Shown one piece after another: positions 1-11,640 of a stretch of DNA of 64,000 nt (the first letter of the stretch is position 1; each line of letters opens with the position of its first letter). The notes under the pieces were generated by a model, which saw only the letters and a program-made list of their open reading frames with translations, was not told the DNA's origin and made no database searches. Source of the stretch: Mesostigma viride (lineage: Eukaryota; Streptophyta; Mesostigmatophyceae; Mesostigmatales; Mesostigmataceae). The DNA lies in the NCBI GenBank assembly GCA_009746045.1, contig RPFO01000276.1:1312275-1376274 (forward strand), given 5' to 3'. A program made the position numbers and the translations under genes.

Positions 1-2003
1 GCAGGCTTTTATCTTTGTCTAGTGCATACCTTTCTGCCTATAGGGAACACCTAAGCACTCGTAAAAGAAACTCAATTTGCCACATGGGCACATGCTTATA
101 ACAGTGCATGTTATTCAACTTATAATCGACTTTGCCAAAAGGTCACCCCACAAATAAACGCCAAGTTCCAACATGCACAACTAGAATGCAGGCTGGCGCG
201 CTGACAGGGTTTGGCTGTCACGGCTAGCGTTGGTGCAATGCACTTGGCCGCATGCAGTGTGGTGCACCGCCAGCTACTAGTATGAGCCGTGTGCAAATAC
301 AATAGCGAGCTAGGTTCAACGAACAACAGTTCATTCTTAGTAGCCAACCTTGCCCTCAACAAACAGGGTACCCACTTTCCGACAAACAGCAAGGGTGCCT
401 ACACGTAATTAAACCACTTTAACAGGGTACCAAGGGGGCAGAGTCGGTATCGCCGATCACGAAACCATAGAAACACCCACGAAGCATCAACGCGCACGAT
501 AAAGGAACTGCCACCGCCTATCAGGCTTGCAGCTACCATTACGGTTTTGCTAGCGGTCACCTCGAATGCCACCATATGCCATTATCAAGAGCATTACACT
601 CTGGAAAAGTTATTGGTATGCCACAACAAGGGCAGTGCCCCTTCCACTTTGAAAAGATCCAGACACTTAAAGTACTGGTAGGTGATAGGTGAAACAGGTG
701 GGTTAAGTAGCTGTGGTGCCGGGTAGAATGCCATCTATATTGGCATGCCCGTGGAGATACGGCGGATATGAGTGCGTTAAGCAGCCTGTAAGGCTGAAAC
801 CTAAACTCCGGCTGTGTGAATTGGGCAAAATGCTGTGAAATCCGAGCAAATACAATGTTATTTGCCGCTGTGATAACGCCATTCCGAGCAAGAATTTAGT
901 TAACGTACGGTTCCTCGTCAGCAGGCGATAGTAGACTCCAAGAACTCGACTCCAGCCAGGCTCGCAGAGGACTTTTCGCCATGGCGGCTCAGCAGAATTT
1001 CCCTTCAATGCATGCGTGGAATCAACTGATGCAGTCTCTGCTAGCAGGAAGCTTGCGCCGGAGAAAATACGGCACAGCTTCTCACCGCCATGGAAGTCGG
1101 GGGACAAATTTGTTCGTAAAAATATTAAATTCGCCATGTGTACGGTGATGTTGCCTTTTCTGATGTGAAACCTGTCGCGTGGCCTCGGGTTCGGGGGGTC
1201 ACAGGCGACGGCACGAGTAGCAGCTGGCCCTCGGAATGGCGGATGGCGTCTTGTCGCGACCTGCAACACGCGAGGCAATGTACGTATGTGTCTTCTCCGA
1301 CGTGATTTCGATTACGGTTCCATCACAAACGACTGCACGCTGTTCCGTCGGAACTCGGAACCTGCATTTCCCGCGGGAAAATTATCGTGCACAGTTTCCC
1401 GCCGAAAATCGTCTCTTGTACTACTGTAGGTCCTACAGAATCCTGCATAGCGAACGCGCTGGAAGTCCTTACGTACCACAGTACAAGAAAATGAACTAAC
1501 GTGACGTAAATACCACATGCAGCGGAAGTAGAAGAGAATCCATCGGTGCCATGCAACTCCAGCTCCTCCTTTGCTCCAGCGTAATGAGTAATGACGCGAC
1601 GCGAAAGAAAATGGCGCTGAAACACGCGCGTTGACAGTTGACAGCTGTAGCTGCACGATTAATTACTAAATCACCTCTTAAACCATCTACTGTACATCTA
1701 GTTCAGCTTCGATGCTCGTGCCACGACGCATTTACGTGGAGAAATGAGACGGCCTGCCAACCTCAATTTACTGCCAAGGCCATAGCTGTGGCAATTGTTT
1801 TTGGTCTTCCATCAACCCACCAACGCACAGCGGTTTTTTATTTTTGTTTTTTAGTTGACGTGCAATCGAGCGTCAGCGATGGATAGGAAAACCAGTATTT
1901 ATGTACTATCCTGCAGCACATAAGCGAATCATATGCCGCAAGTCCGAGATTACGCTCAAAACAAAGAGGGTTGCTGATTCAATCGCCAAGTTTACCGTTT
2001 AAG
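1..2003. other. Region without a supported gene
   Basis: No open frame here shows a domain or motif I recognise. The longest frame (minus strand, 703-1278) has no ATG-anchored recognisable protein and no typical coding pattern. The right end presumably holds the promoter and 5' UTR of the plus-strand gene starting at 2004. Confidence 0.5.
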
Positions 2004-4773
2004 ATGTCTAGTTCACACACTCCTAACGTTAATAGTGACCGTTCCGGAGATAAGGAGGCAGCCGGCGACACGAAAGCAGGGCAAGACGGTCGATCTTTCA
2101 CAGAGAAGACTACTCGGGAAAAGCCCTCGAAGGAGTATTATTCATGCGCTGGATGCCTTTATTACTCCGAGAGCTTCCGAGCTGCGGGGAAAAATCCCTT
2201 TTGCGTGGGCATTACAAGAAACCTGGGCACTCTTCATCAATCCCAGGGTGGGTGGGCGTAAGGATTAGCTCGTGACGTCCGCCTGGTCTGGTCTTGTACT
2301 GGGTTGCCGCTTTTTGAATTATGCTCTAGAGGATCTGCAATTCAACGAGCACAATCATGCTTGCTGCTTCACGAATGGCCTTTGCCATGTTGCATTCTTT
2401 CTCATTCACGCAGTTGCGACTTCCAGGGCAAATGACATCAACCAGGTAAAGGCCGGAGATTTCCGGTACGGCTGCATCGGCTACACCACGTTTACCAGGG
2501 CTCTAGGGGACGCGTCAAGCGCCAGTGGCACACAGAGCGGCCCGCGCGCGAGCACGCCCGTGCAGCTGCCCCTCTGCACCGGCTTGGAGGTGAGCATGTG
2601 CTGCCAATATAGAAGCGGACGCGGCTTGCAGCCAGGCTTTGGCATGCTGTTATGGTGTGCCCACATGGCAGTCGGGGCCCTGTGTGGTAGAACAGCTGGC
2701 CGTGCCTGCAATCAAATAACGGTCCCGTTGAGTGGTCTTTGAATGGTGGCAGGTCGCGTGGTCTTTCCCGCCAACATCTCCGTGGCGCTTGCATGCGGTG
2801 ATGCACGTCCCTGTGCCCTGCGCACTTGCATGTGCTGGGTAGGAACACGCGGTGGCGGACATCCCTGGTGTCTTGGCACGAAGGGTGTTGTGCTTTAAGG
2901 GTTGGGATATACGGTGTAGGGTGTAGGGTGGCAGGGTTTAGTTAGGGTTTAGGGTGGAGGGTGGAGGGGTCAGGGATCCGGCGCTTCTGCACTGCTTGGT
3001 TTTTTACTTGGTGAAATCTCGCGTCATGTTTAGCGACATGCATGCTCAGGGTGACCTGGTGCGTGTCTGCCGCAGTCCCGCATGCCCTGCGTGTGGTTTG
3101 CCCTGCCCTTGCCCGCTGCACACGCCCACGGATGCCCTTTCTTCTCTACGGGTTGTCACTGGGGACGGGGCTGGTGCTGCCAGCACCAACGGGGGGCATG
3201 TCGTGAGGGGGGCATTTTGGCACTGTGCATGTGGGTGTGCTCGGTGTGAACATTAGGGCCTCGCATGTGTGCTGCAGCGCATGCCCTGTGCCCTGCGTAC
3301 CCTCTTCCACCGCACGGGAGGCTGGCCCTGCCTCCCGCCGGTGGTCCTCCGCTGCCTGCTCGTGTCGCTTGTGCCTGACGTGTTCCCTGTTCGAAGCAGC
3401 AGTTGTTCCCCTCACCGTCGCATGTACTGTTGCTGCCGCCGCCATGGTGCCCCCGCTGCTTGTGGCCCATGCCGCGTGTGTGCATGCTGCTTGTGGCCCA
3501 TGCCGTGTGTGTGCATGCCCATGCTGCGTGTGGCCCATGCCGCTGTCTGTGCTTGTGGGTGCCTTGTGGTTGCGCGCGTGCGCGGGAGCAGGTGCTGATC
3601 ACCGACTCGAGCCGCGCGCCGAATGCCAGCAGTGGCGGTGAACCTCCCGCTAAGCACAGCCCCTACCCGCCCGGCAGCCGGGAGGACGCGGCCTATCACG
3701 CAGAGCTGGCGCGCGCCAGGCGGCAGGCGTCCCTGACAGGGCCCTCTGCAGGCACTGGCGCGGGCAAGGAGCAGGACACAACAAGTGGCGCGCGCCAGTG
3801 TGACGGGAGGCAGTGCGAGGGGGGGAACGCAAGTGCGGGGGCGGATGTTCCGGGCGCACGCGCGCACCCGGCAGGCAGCGCCCCCGCGCACCGCAGTGGC
3901 ACACCCCCTCGCCACCCCGCGCTGCCCCCGGTCACATCGGCGACCACGTCAGCACGGGAGGCGGAGCGGCAGCCACCGGGGCAACCGGCGTCAGTGTCCA
4001 ATGCCTTCTCTGCCAGGTGAGGCCCTGGGGGTGGGGGCGGCGGTGCGCTGTACTGCCTGGCTGCAACCACGCAGGTCTCGGGAACAGAGGCAATACATTT
4101 GGGTGCATGGATTGGCGGTGTTTTTAACAGCATGATTATGCATGGGCGGGCCAGTCGTCGTGCCGGTCACGGTCACACAACAACACCTTGCTAGGGTTAT
4201 TGGCTACCATGGGCCGCGGTGGGTGGACTAGCAGCCGGTGGGGTGTCCAGTGGGATGGTCCTTTTCACCTCCGCATGGGGAGTGGGCTTATTGCCACCCT
4301 CTACCTCGGCTAGGGCCTCGCGGCGGCGGCCGGTGCGCAGATAGCTTCCCTGCGTCACCCCCCCCCATATTTTGGGCGGTGCCAGTATATAGCCTCCTCC
4401 TGCGGAATGTTGCTGCCCAACGCACATGCTATCACGGTCTGCACTTTGTGCGGTATGTCTGGTCTGTCTGTCGATGACGGGATGGTTGTTGCTGGCATGT
4501 TGACACAGAGGCAAGATGTTAAGATGGGTGTCTAATGACCCCTGCATGCATGCATGCGTGGTGACCCTTGGCGGGCGGTGCTGGTGGATGGATGGTGGAT
4601 GATGGGATGGTGTCACCGTGTGCAGGCTAGCGCGCTCCTCAGCCAAGATCCTGCGCCGCCTGGTCGTGGACATCAACCACCTTGGGACAATGGTCAAGCA
4701 GGGCGTGGAGTCGGTGGTGTCCGGCGGTGGGGGCAGGGGACCAGGAAGCGGTGGAGGGGGTCGTGCACCATGA
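2004..4773 (+). CDS. Plant-like conserved protein of unknown function (four exons)
   Basis: Proposed exons are 2004-2257, 2427-2589, 3592-4016 and 4626-4773; the phases join and give about 329 residues ending in TGA. Exon 1 encodes a charged N-terminus, then the cysteine motif YYSCAGCLYYS and NPFCVGITRN. Exon 2 carries DFRYGCIGYTTF. From memory, land-plant proteins of unknown function (a DUF8204-type family, name recalled with limited certainty) have the same order: CxGCLYYS, NPxCVG, DFxYxCxGY. Two paired cysteines may bind metal; that is inference. Exon 3 is low-complexity (Ser, Ala, Pro, Arg). Exon 4 has a predicted helix (AKILRRLVVDINHLGTMV) and a glycine-rich tail. The ATG at 2004 is the first in frame. 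The exon 1-2 junction (GTAAGG donor, TTCCAG acceptor) is the least certain. No function is assigned. Confidence 0.6.
2885..2980 (+). repeat. Degenerate interstitial telomere-like repeat
   Basis: A G-rich tract in the second intron of the gene at 2004-4773 contains GGGTTTAG and repeated TGTAGGG, TTTAGGG and GGAGGG words. TTTAGGG is the plant and green-algal telomere unit, so this may be an interstitial telomeric remnant or a convergent G-rich minisatellite. The copies are too irregular for confidence. Confidence 0.4.
3455..3560 (+). repeat. Intronic minisatellite of about 31-37 bp
   Basis: Three imperfect copies of a unit with the core TGTGGCCCATGCCG, starting near 3455, 3487 and 3524, lie just before the acceptor of the third exon (3592). 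Confidence 0.6.
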
Positions 4774-5917
4774 GGGCCCCAGGCAGACGCTTCAAGTCAA
4801 TGCAGCAGCTATATGATAGATGTGCATCACCGCAGCTCGGTCAAGTTGTGTTTCATGTTACATGCATCCTGCCCAGTCCAGCGGTAGACCCCAGCACACG
4901 ACCAGGCGCATCGGCAAGCATGGCTGATACGATACTTGGTGGACAAGACACGAGCAGGGCAGCACGTGACTAGCGCGGCAATGGGAACTCCCCTCAAGTT
5001 TTGACTACGGGCCACTATTATAGCGGACATGGCTGAAGTGGGCCACGGGAATGAGACTTGTTGTGACCTTATTGGCGCCTTGAACATACACAAAAGCTTA
5101 CTAAACATTCTGTGTCAAGTCTCTTGCAGCTTTAGTGCTTTACTAGTTATACCAGTGACATCACGCTGTACCTTGGTCCTTGGACAGCTCAGGCCATTGT
5201 GCAGTAAATCTACTATGATCTTGACATGAAGGACATGTCTCTGTCGATCCATCCGTGTCCCGTGTGGGAGACAAGCCTTTCCGTTTCCACACAAAATTGC
5301 TCCCAATGCGTTGGATGAGCTGCATGGTGGAATCATTTGGTGGACCCGTGTGCTTGGCAATAGTATAGAACTTAAGAGAACAAAGTTCGTTGACGATCAG
5401 GGTTCGTCCGCATAGGCTCAAGCGTTGGACGCCCCCCCAGCACCCTGCTGCATGTGAGGAGAACACCTGCAAGTTTGCCCGCGTGGTTGGTTTCATCATA
5501 CAAGAACGGACGTTGTTCAGCCAAGCGTCCCTCCAGCTTGCAGCCGATTGGACAATTATGCAAGATCGAGGTGATGTGCCCCTGGTTGGACCCAAGTCAC
5601 AGCCATGTTAGGAAGTGTGGAGCGTGTTAAGTGCATGCATGTTGGTAACTTGCCGATGCGCAGTCCCGTGGACTTTTGCACATTGCATCCTTGTTGTGAG
5701 GCTACAGCATATATAGGTCGTGATACCATGACAGCATTCACAAGTTTCAGGCAAGGAGATAGAAACATTCGTGGTGTCAACAACATTAATTACTTAATGA
5801 ATGAATGAATGAATTTATTAATAAGTACGTGACCGCGTTAATAACGTGGGTGCCAATACAGAGTAAAGGAACCTTCAAGCTCAGCCTGCATATGGCGCAG
5901 TCACCTCCATGTGGGAC
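4774..5917. other. Intergenic region, nothing recognised
   Basis: It should hold the 3' UTR of the upstream gene. Open frames are short and unrecognised. A short AATG repeat occurs near 5797-5815. Confidence 0.5.
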
Positions 5918-7080
5918 GAGCCATGAGGTAGCCATGGCTGACGGCGGCGCTCATAACTTTCACGTTTGGGCACCAAATCCGGCTGTGATTATCACAATCG
6001 CTTCGTCTTTCTAAGACGCACACGCTGATATAATTTCCTGAAGCTATTCAGTATAATCAATATATGCCGAGCAAAACCTCCTCTGCACAACGCGGCCTTG
6101 CGGCTGCGCTCAGCCCTGAGAATACGTCTGCAGCTTCGATCGCCCTCCGGCCCAGAAGGCAGCGGCGCCACTAGCCAAGCCTTAGTGGTCGCCCACCCCC
6201 CCGGGCTTGCCTCGCCCGCAGCGTCGCCTGAGCCCAAGCGCAGTCGCACTGCCAAGCCAAACTGGGAAGAGTACGACTTTGACGCCAGCCAGCCCGGCTT
6301 TTTTGACAAGCTCAAACACGACCGCATCTTGGCCTGCGTGTTTTTTTTGGAACACAAGACTCACTTATCGAACTGTGCATGCAGCTCCATGCACCACCAG
6401 GGTCGCCTCGTCAATGCTTTCCTTCACAGGTGCCCCATCGACCTCCCGAACACCGCCCGCCGCCCCCGTGGACCTTCAGCAATACGCCCTTTACTCCCTC
6501 CTTGGACGCTCCCTCGAGAACCTCTGGCCCCCCAAGCCCCTCACCATGCACCAGGTGGTGCATGGTGAGCCTCCTTAAGGAGTGAGCGGATGGAGGATTC
6601 GGTCAAGGTGCCTTGACCGAATCCTGAATCCTCCATCCGCTCACTCCTTAAGGAGGCCCTCGAGCAGCACGTGGCCCCCCTCGCTGCAGATGTGGCCGCT
6701 ATGGGCGGCACGCTGGCTGCCGAGCTCCGCCCCTCCTCTCCACCATCTCCACCGCGGCCCACTGACCTCCGACACCGGCATCACCGCCCAGCTCCGCGAC
6801 TCGACCAGCGCCTCAAGGACAACAACGCCATCGCCATCGAGTGCAGTTGCAAAACACCGCAGGCCTTACCGCCTGGGCAGGCGGTCAAGGACATTGCCGC
6901 CAAGCCAGCTCCCGCTGTCCCGGCTGACGATGCCCCTCCCACCCTGACCTGGGCGGACATGTACAACCTCCACCACCTCCGCCGTCGCAGCACAACAGCT
7001 CCAGCAACAGACGCTCGACCTCCGCGAGGAGGCCGAGCTCGCCAAGCGCAGCCTTAACGTCATCGTCGATGCGGTATTAT
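5918..7080 (+). mobile_element. ORF1-only retroelement copy A, truncated
   Basis: This is a decayed copy of the family also present at 7642-9775 and about 20795-22840. The shared 5' end reads GAGCCAYGAGGTAGCCATGG. The ORF1 start at 6064 encodes MPSKTSSAQRGLAAALSPEN, close to the starts of the other two copies. Downstream are the shared stretches SPEPKRSR (near 6229), a DVAAMGGTLAAEL coiled-coil-like segment, and DLREEAELAKRSLN near 7018-7060. The copy then loses similarity, so the C-terminal domain and 3' tail are missing. Frames shift several times, and an inserted palindrome lies at 6540-6656. A non-coding pseudocopy is most likely. Confidence 0.65.
6540..6656. repeat. Two adjacent inverted repeats (palindromes)
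   Basis: The first inverted repeat, 6540-6569, has perfect 14-bp arms (CTCACCATGCACCA and its complement) around a 2-base centre. Directly next to it, 6570-6608 and 6611-6656 form arms of about 39 bp separated by TG; the right arm carries a 7-bp internal duplication (TGAATCC). The right arm matches the homologous position in the copy near 21470, so the left arm is the added part. Confidence 0.85.
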
Positions 7081-7628
7081 AGGCGCCCTGCAGCACTTGT
7101 CACACCTGGCAGCTCCATGCACGCCAAGCTGAGTTGTTTCTAGCTTCAGCTCGATCATCGAGAAGAGAGTCTGGGGTCTCCTCTGGCTGCATGTTGAAGC
7201 GCCTGAGGATGACCCGGCAGCGGCGACGGTCGATCGCGGTCTAGCGGCCTCACGGCGCGTGTCTTCGATCCAGCTGCTGGAGCTTGGTGGTGATGGCGGT
7301 GGTGGTAGAGGTTGCCTGGCCAGTTGAGCAGGTCAGCCCAGGAGGTGCAAGTCGAGGGGTGATCGCTAGCCCTACCAGCATGCAGGTTGGGCGGCGATCG
7401 TCAAGTACAACATAGACAGTTTAATTGGAATATACCTTTGCCATAATTCCCTGTCAGGAAGCCTTGAATGCATGCGTGGATCGCTTTGGTGTATAATAGC
7501 CAGAAGAGTCCTGCATGGGCCAAGAGAAAAAGATGAGGGCCGAGGGGACATACAATCTCCCTGTGGTATATAGTGAGCGCGAGCTGGAGCCATGCAGTCG
7601 CTGATCTGTGTCGACCGTCCATCTATAT
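7081..7628. other. Spacer without a recognised gene
   Basis: No domain or long similarity to other parts of the window was seen. The last bases contain the left TSD of the element at 7642-9775. Confidence 0.5.
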
Positions 7629-7641
7629 TAGTAAATACGAT

Positions 7642-9775
7642 TAATTTATTAACTAATCAGGAACATAACTCCGTTGGGAGTATATGTAGCACATATCCTG
7701 GGCAGAGAAGGGGCATACGGCTTTTAATACATTAATTCTAAGCTACTTCCTGCAAGGGTGGGAATGTATAAACGACACTTGCTCTATAGGTGCACCGCCA
7801 AGGGCACCTGCACCCCCCACCAGAGTCTCAAGCTTAACCCAACTAAGGGGAGCCTGTCATGGGCCGGGGGGGAAGATCATCGTGGCTATACAAGAGCTAG
7901 AGCGTGGCATCTCAGCATGGAGAGCAGCTCTCTGCATGGGCACAACATAACTAGATAAAGCTAGGCATCATCTGGATATCAGTCGAGTGTGCATGGCACA
8001 TCATAGGCATTAGGCACACATGTACATGGCTAAATAATGCTCTTGAATCAGCTGGTATATAGTGCCTGTTGTAGGAGGCGTACATGTACATGGCCGGCAC
8101 GGTCTATCTATTCTACACTACTGCTGCTGTATTCCCCTACTTAAGCTGGGCCGGTGTACGTCTGGAGTCGCTGGGGCCGCGGGGGTCGCATGCCAGGCCG
8201 GGCTAGTTGTGGCCGACGTAGATCTATGGTCGCCCCCTTCCATGCATGCAGTAGTACACCATCTGGCCCGCCTTGGTCTGCCGGAGCTGGAGGTAGGTCG
8301 GCCATAGCTCCCGTCGCCGTTGCTGCTGCATGCGCCAGGGTCAAGTCGTCGTCATGCAAGGGTGAAGTGAGTCTTCTCGAGCCGCTTGCCGGGCGTCTGA
8401 GAAAAGAAATCTTGTCCGTCAGTTTCGTAAAAGGTGATCGAAAGAGCGGGGGCGCCCCTGCCTTACCCCGTGCGCGGGCCAGAAGGCGGTGGGCGACTAG
8501 CTCGATCTCACCAGTAAGGCCCATGCGACCAAGAATTATCTCTCTCTCAAACGCACGTGCAAGCTTCTCGGAATTCTCACCTTCATGTGGAAGTGCTTGA
8601 CGATGACGTTGAGCTAGGCTGCGCTTGGCGAGCTCGGCCTCCTCGCGGAGGTCGAGCGTCTGCTGCTGGAGCTGTGCTGCGATGGCGGAGCCTGGTGGTG
8701 GAGGTGGTGTGCGGCCGCCGGCCCAGGTCGGGATGGGATCGAGGAGCATCGCCAGCCAGGCCAGCTGGGGCTGGCTTGGCGGCAATGTCCTTCACCGCCT
8801 GGGCGGTGAGGCCTGCGGTGTTTTTCACGGGACCTCGATGGCGATGGCATTGTCCTTGAGGCGCTGGTCGATGTCGCGGAGCTGGGAGGTGATGGAGTCG
8901 GTGGAGGCGGAGGGGGGGGGGGGTTGCAGAGGCGAGGAGGGTGGCGGTGGCGGTGGGGATGGTGGGGAGCTCAGCAGCCAGCGTGCGGCTCACAGCTGCC
9001 ACATCTGCAGCTAGGGGCGTCACGTGCTGTGAGATGGCTTCTTGGAGGTGGAGGAGGAAGGTGGGTTCGGTCAATGGGGAGGGGTCGACCCAGAGGTCCG
9101 CGGCAGAGTGCGCTAAAGGATGGTAAAGAGGGCGGCGAGCTAAAGGTGCGGGCGGGACCACTCACCGGCAGTTGGTCAGGTAGTCAGGTCCGCGGTGAGA
9201 AACCCGGCCGTCAGGTCCATTGCGGAGGCGATTAAGGCTTTGAAGGCGCCGGTCCAGAAGGGAGGCGTACGACCCATAAAACACGAGCTCCAGTATCTTG
9301 GTGGGTGGCATGTCCAAATATAGCTGCATGGGTCTGTCGACGTCAAAGGTGGAAAATAACCCGTCAACGTCAAAGTCGCGCTCAGACCAGCTAGGTTCGG
9401 CTGGGCGGCTGCGTTTGGGCTCAGGCGATGCAGAGAGCGAGGCATAAAGCCCGGGAGGGTTCGAGGCGACCACCAGTGCACGACTATAGTGTCATGCTCC
9501 GCTGCCTGCCGGGCGTGAGGGCGAAGCTGCAGCCGGAGCTGCAGACGTATTTTCAGGGCTTAGCGCATCCGCCAGGCTGCGTTGCGTCGAGGAGCGTTTG
9601 CTCGTCATGTACTGCGTAATAGCTTCGGAAAATTACATGATCAGCATGTGCGTCTTAGAAAGACGAAGCGATTGTGATATTCACAGCGGAATTCGGTGCT
9701 TAAACGTGAAAGTTATGAGCTCCGCCGTCAGCCATGGCTACCTCGTGGCTAGCTCGATCGTGGCTCATCATGGGC
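7642..9775 (-). mobile_element. ORF1-only non-LTR retroelement copy B with 13-bp TSD
   Basis: TAGTAAATACGAT occurs at 7629-7641 and again at 9776-9788, flanking a 2,134-bp unit. The unit runs on the minus strand. Its 5' end near 9775 has the shared GAGGTAGCCATGGCTGAC segment. Its 3' end near 7650-7690 has the shared tail GTAGCACATAT...CTCCGTTGGGAG (plus-strand view), followed by an AT-rich tail abutting the TSD. A long direct TSD plus a 3' AT-rich tail is what target-primed reverse transcription leaves. The element contains only an ORF1-like gene and no RT, endonuclease or RNase H motif. It matches the copy at about 20795-22840 over most of its length. Confidence 0.8.
8203..9608 (-). pseudogene. 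L1 ORF1p-like RNA-binding protein gene, frameshifted
   Basis: The frame opens at 9608 (MTSKRSSTQRSLADALSPEN), as in copies A and C, and would end at 8203-8205, roughly 468 codons if intact. Recognisable parts in order: EPKRSRPAEPSW, a heptad-rich section with LAADVAAVSRTLAAEL, NTAGLTAQAVKDIAAKPAPA, DLREEAELAKRSL, KLARAFEREI and GEIELVAHRLLARARGKAG, then DDDLTLA and a final WKGATI. The pattern of coiled coil, then a xxAHRxxRxRxK block, a DDLT...R segment and an ending YWKGA resembles the L1 ORF1p (Transposase_22) RNA-binding and C-terminal domains; this is judged by pattern, not alignment. Several frame changes interrupt it, so this copy is probably not translated whole. Confidence 0.6.
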
Positions 9776-9788
9776 TAGTAAATACGAT

Positions 9789-10097
9789 GCTAATGATTTA
9801 ATCATGCCCATGAATCTTCGACGATTAGGAGTTGGGGGCCAAATCCGAGCGCGGTGAGATTATGTGCCGGCTCCAAATATTACCAACACATACTGATGCG
9901 CGTCGAAGGCTTTTTAAACATCCCAAAACAAGAGGAAGCCCTCTCTATATTGTCGCGCCACGCTTTTTCCACGATGTCCACAATGATTAGTAGGGTGATG
10001 ATGTCATTGATGTGGAGATTGACCCTAAAGTCCACCTGCTCCGGACCAATTAATTAATTAATTAGGAACATATATATATAAGACCTACGCGGGTATA
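9789..10097. other. Spacer with AT-rich tract
   Basis: No gene seen. A TTAATTAATTAATTAGGAACATA tract near 10048-10070 resembles the 3' tail of the ORF1-only family read backwards and may be a tiny truncated copy. Confidence 0.4.
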
Positions 10098-10490
10098 CTA
10101 CACTGTGCCGACTGGATGGCTCTGCATGCGAGCTTGAACGATCAGGGGAAGGCTTGGCTTCACTCCGTTTCCCTTGAGGGGAGCGTGGGGTCTGCATTCC
10201 TGCCCGCCCTCCCCATGAGCCCTTTGTTCACGCTGGTTCCGGCCCTTTACGCCATCGCTCTCCGCCACCAGCTCTTTGCCCTGCAACCTCTCATCACGGC
10301 GGGTGCGTCCTGCGGCAGCTGCGGGCTTGCTCTGGATACTACTGGGACGCACTACATCGCGTGCATGGGTGGCCAGCAGAACCAGAACTGGTTCCTCTAT
10401 CTCCATACCGCTCTCCTCCGGGTGGTGTGTGCCATGGTTCGGTCGGTCTTTCCCCATGCACTCCACCATCAAGTGCGAGGACGCGGATAA
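10098..10490 (+). pseudogene. LINE ORF2 C-terminal fragment with zinc-binding motif
   Basis: The frame at 10116-10490 starts with DQGKAWLHSV, continues with AFLPALPMSPLFTLVPALYAIALRH and contains CGSCGLALDTTGTHYIACMGG (positions C-x2-C-x8-H-x4-C). This is the layout at the C-terminus of many LINE reverse transcriptases (AWL..., then CxxCG...GDHALxCxxGG). The RT domain itself is absent. It differs from the LINE at 35032-37572, so it represents a second LINE lineage. Confidence 0.6.
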
Positions 10491-11640
10491 AGGTCAGAGT
10501 CGACGCCTCGTCTCCTTATGCGCAACTCAGCGCCGAACTAATAACGGGACACTTTTTATGCCTTGACACTTTATATAAGCACTGGCAAATCGTTTCCCTC
10601 TATTGCCTCTACTGCATGCGGCCCTTCAATGCCCGTGATGCGAGCTCTCCGGGGTCACTTCGATCAAACTGCGCAGTTTTACGAGAATCATATATATTTA
10701 CATTTATAATGACTTCAGATGTGACATCAGAGTACAGACGGAGATGTGACTTCAGATGTGACAGGTGCCCAATTAACCATAAACAAAGCCATGCAACGCT
10801 AAAAAGAGATACCACATGCAAAATCACATATATATTCATTGAGAATCATAAATTACGGAGTTGAGATTGGCATGCAACATAAGGAAAACCCCGAAAAGAA
10901 GAATAACCCTGAAGACATTAATAGTTATCTGACATGGACATCCAAGGATCACGCCAGCTGCACAAGGTACAACTAACTGCATCACAAAACTACGACACGC
11001 AGCAACATCGCTGCCGGCCCAGGTGCCGTGCAGGCCTGGGACTTGTCCGGTTGTCCCACCTGCATCCAATGCCCGCCAATCATCCTTCCACTCCTTCCCT
11101 GATCACCCAACCATGCCACCGTCTTCCCGCCCGCTCTCGATCTTATCAACCAAACCTCACAGACTAAGTGAATGCCCATACATGTAGCCGCACACATACG
11201 TGTGCATGCCGGCAAAGAAACACTCAACTAGCTCCCGAGGCATGCGTATATGTCCCACGGGGCCATGATAGATAGGTGCATGGGGCGTAGGTGCACCTAT
11301 GCAGGCCTGCAGGCACGCACACAAGCAGGCAGGGAGGCAGCTAGGTAGCCAGCCGCAGGCAAGCAGGTGGGCAGGTAGGCGGGTGGCAGACACGTCGGCG
11401 GGCATAGAGAAGGATGGGCAGGACGTTGGGTGGGCAGGCGAGTAAGAAGGTTGATGGGTCCAAACAACCACTCAATTGATTATGGATAAATTTGTTTGGC
11501 GCATGTGTACATGTGCGCCTGTGTTTCTGTGTATTTGTGTGCATGTGCATGTGTGCACATGTGTGTGCATGTGTGCACGCGGGTTTGTGCACAATTGTGC
11601 GCATGACTGCATGTGTGCGTATGTGTGCGTATGTGTGCGT
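10491..11640. other. Intergenic region, nothing recognised
   Basis: No gene supported. From about 11500 the plus strand becomes strongly GT-rich and leads into the 8-bp array. Confidence 0.45.

Noticed and set aside
703-1278. 191-codon minus-strand frame
   Set aside because: No recognised motif, no codon pattern resembling the neighbouring genes and no splice context; too weak to call.
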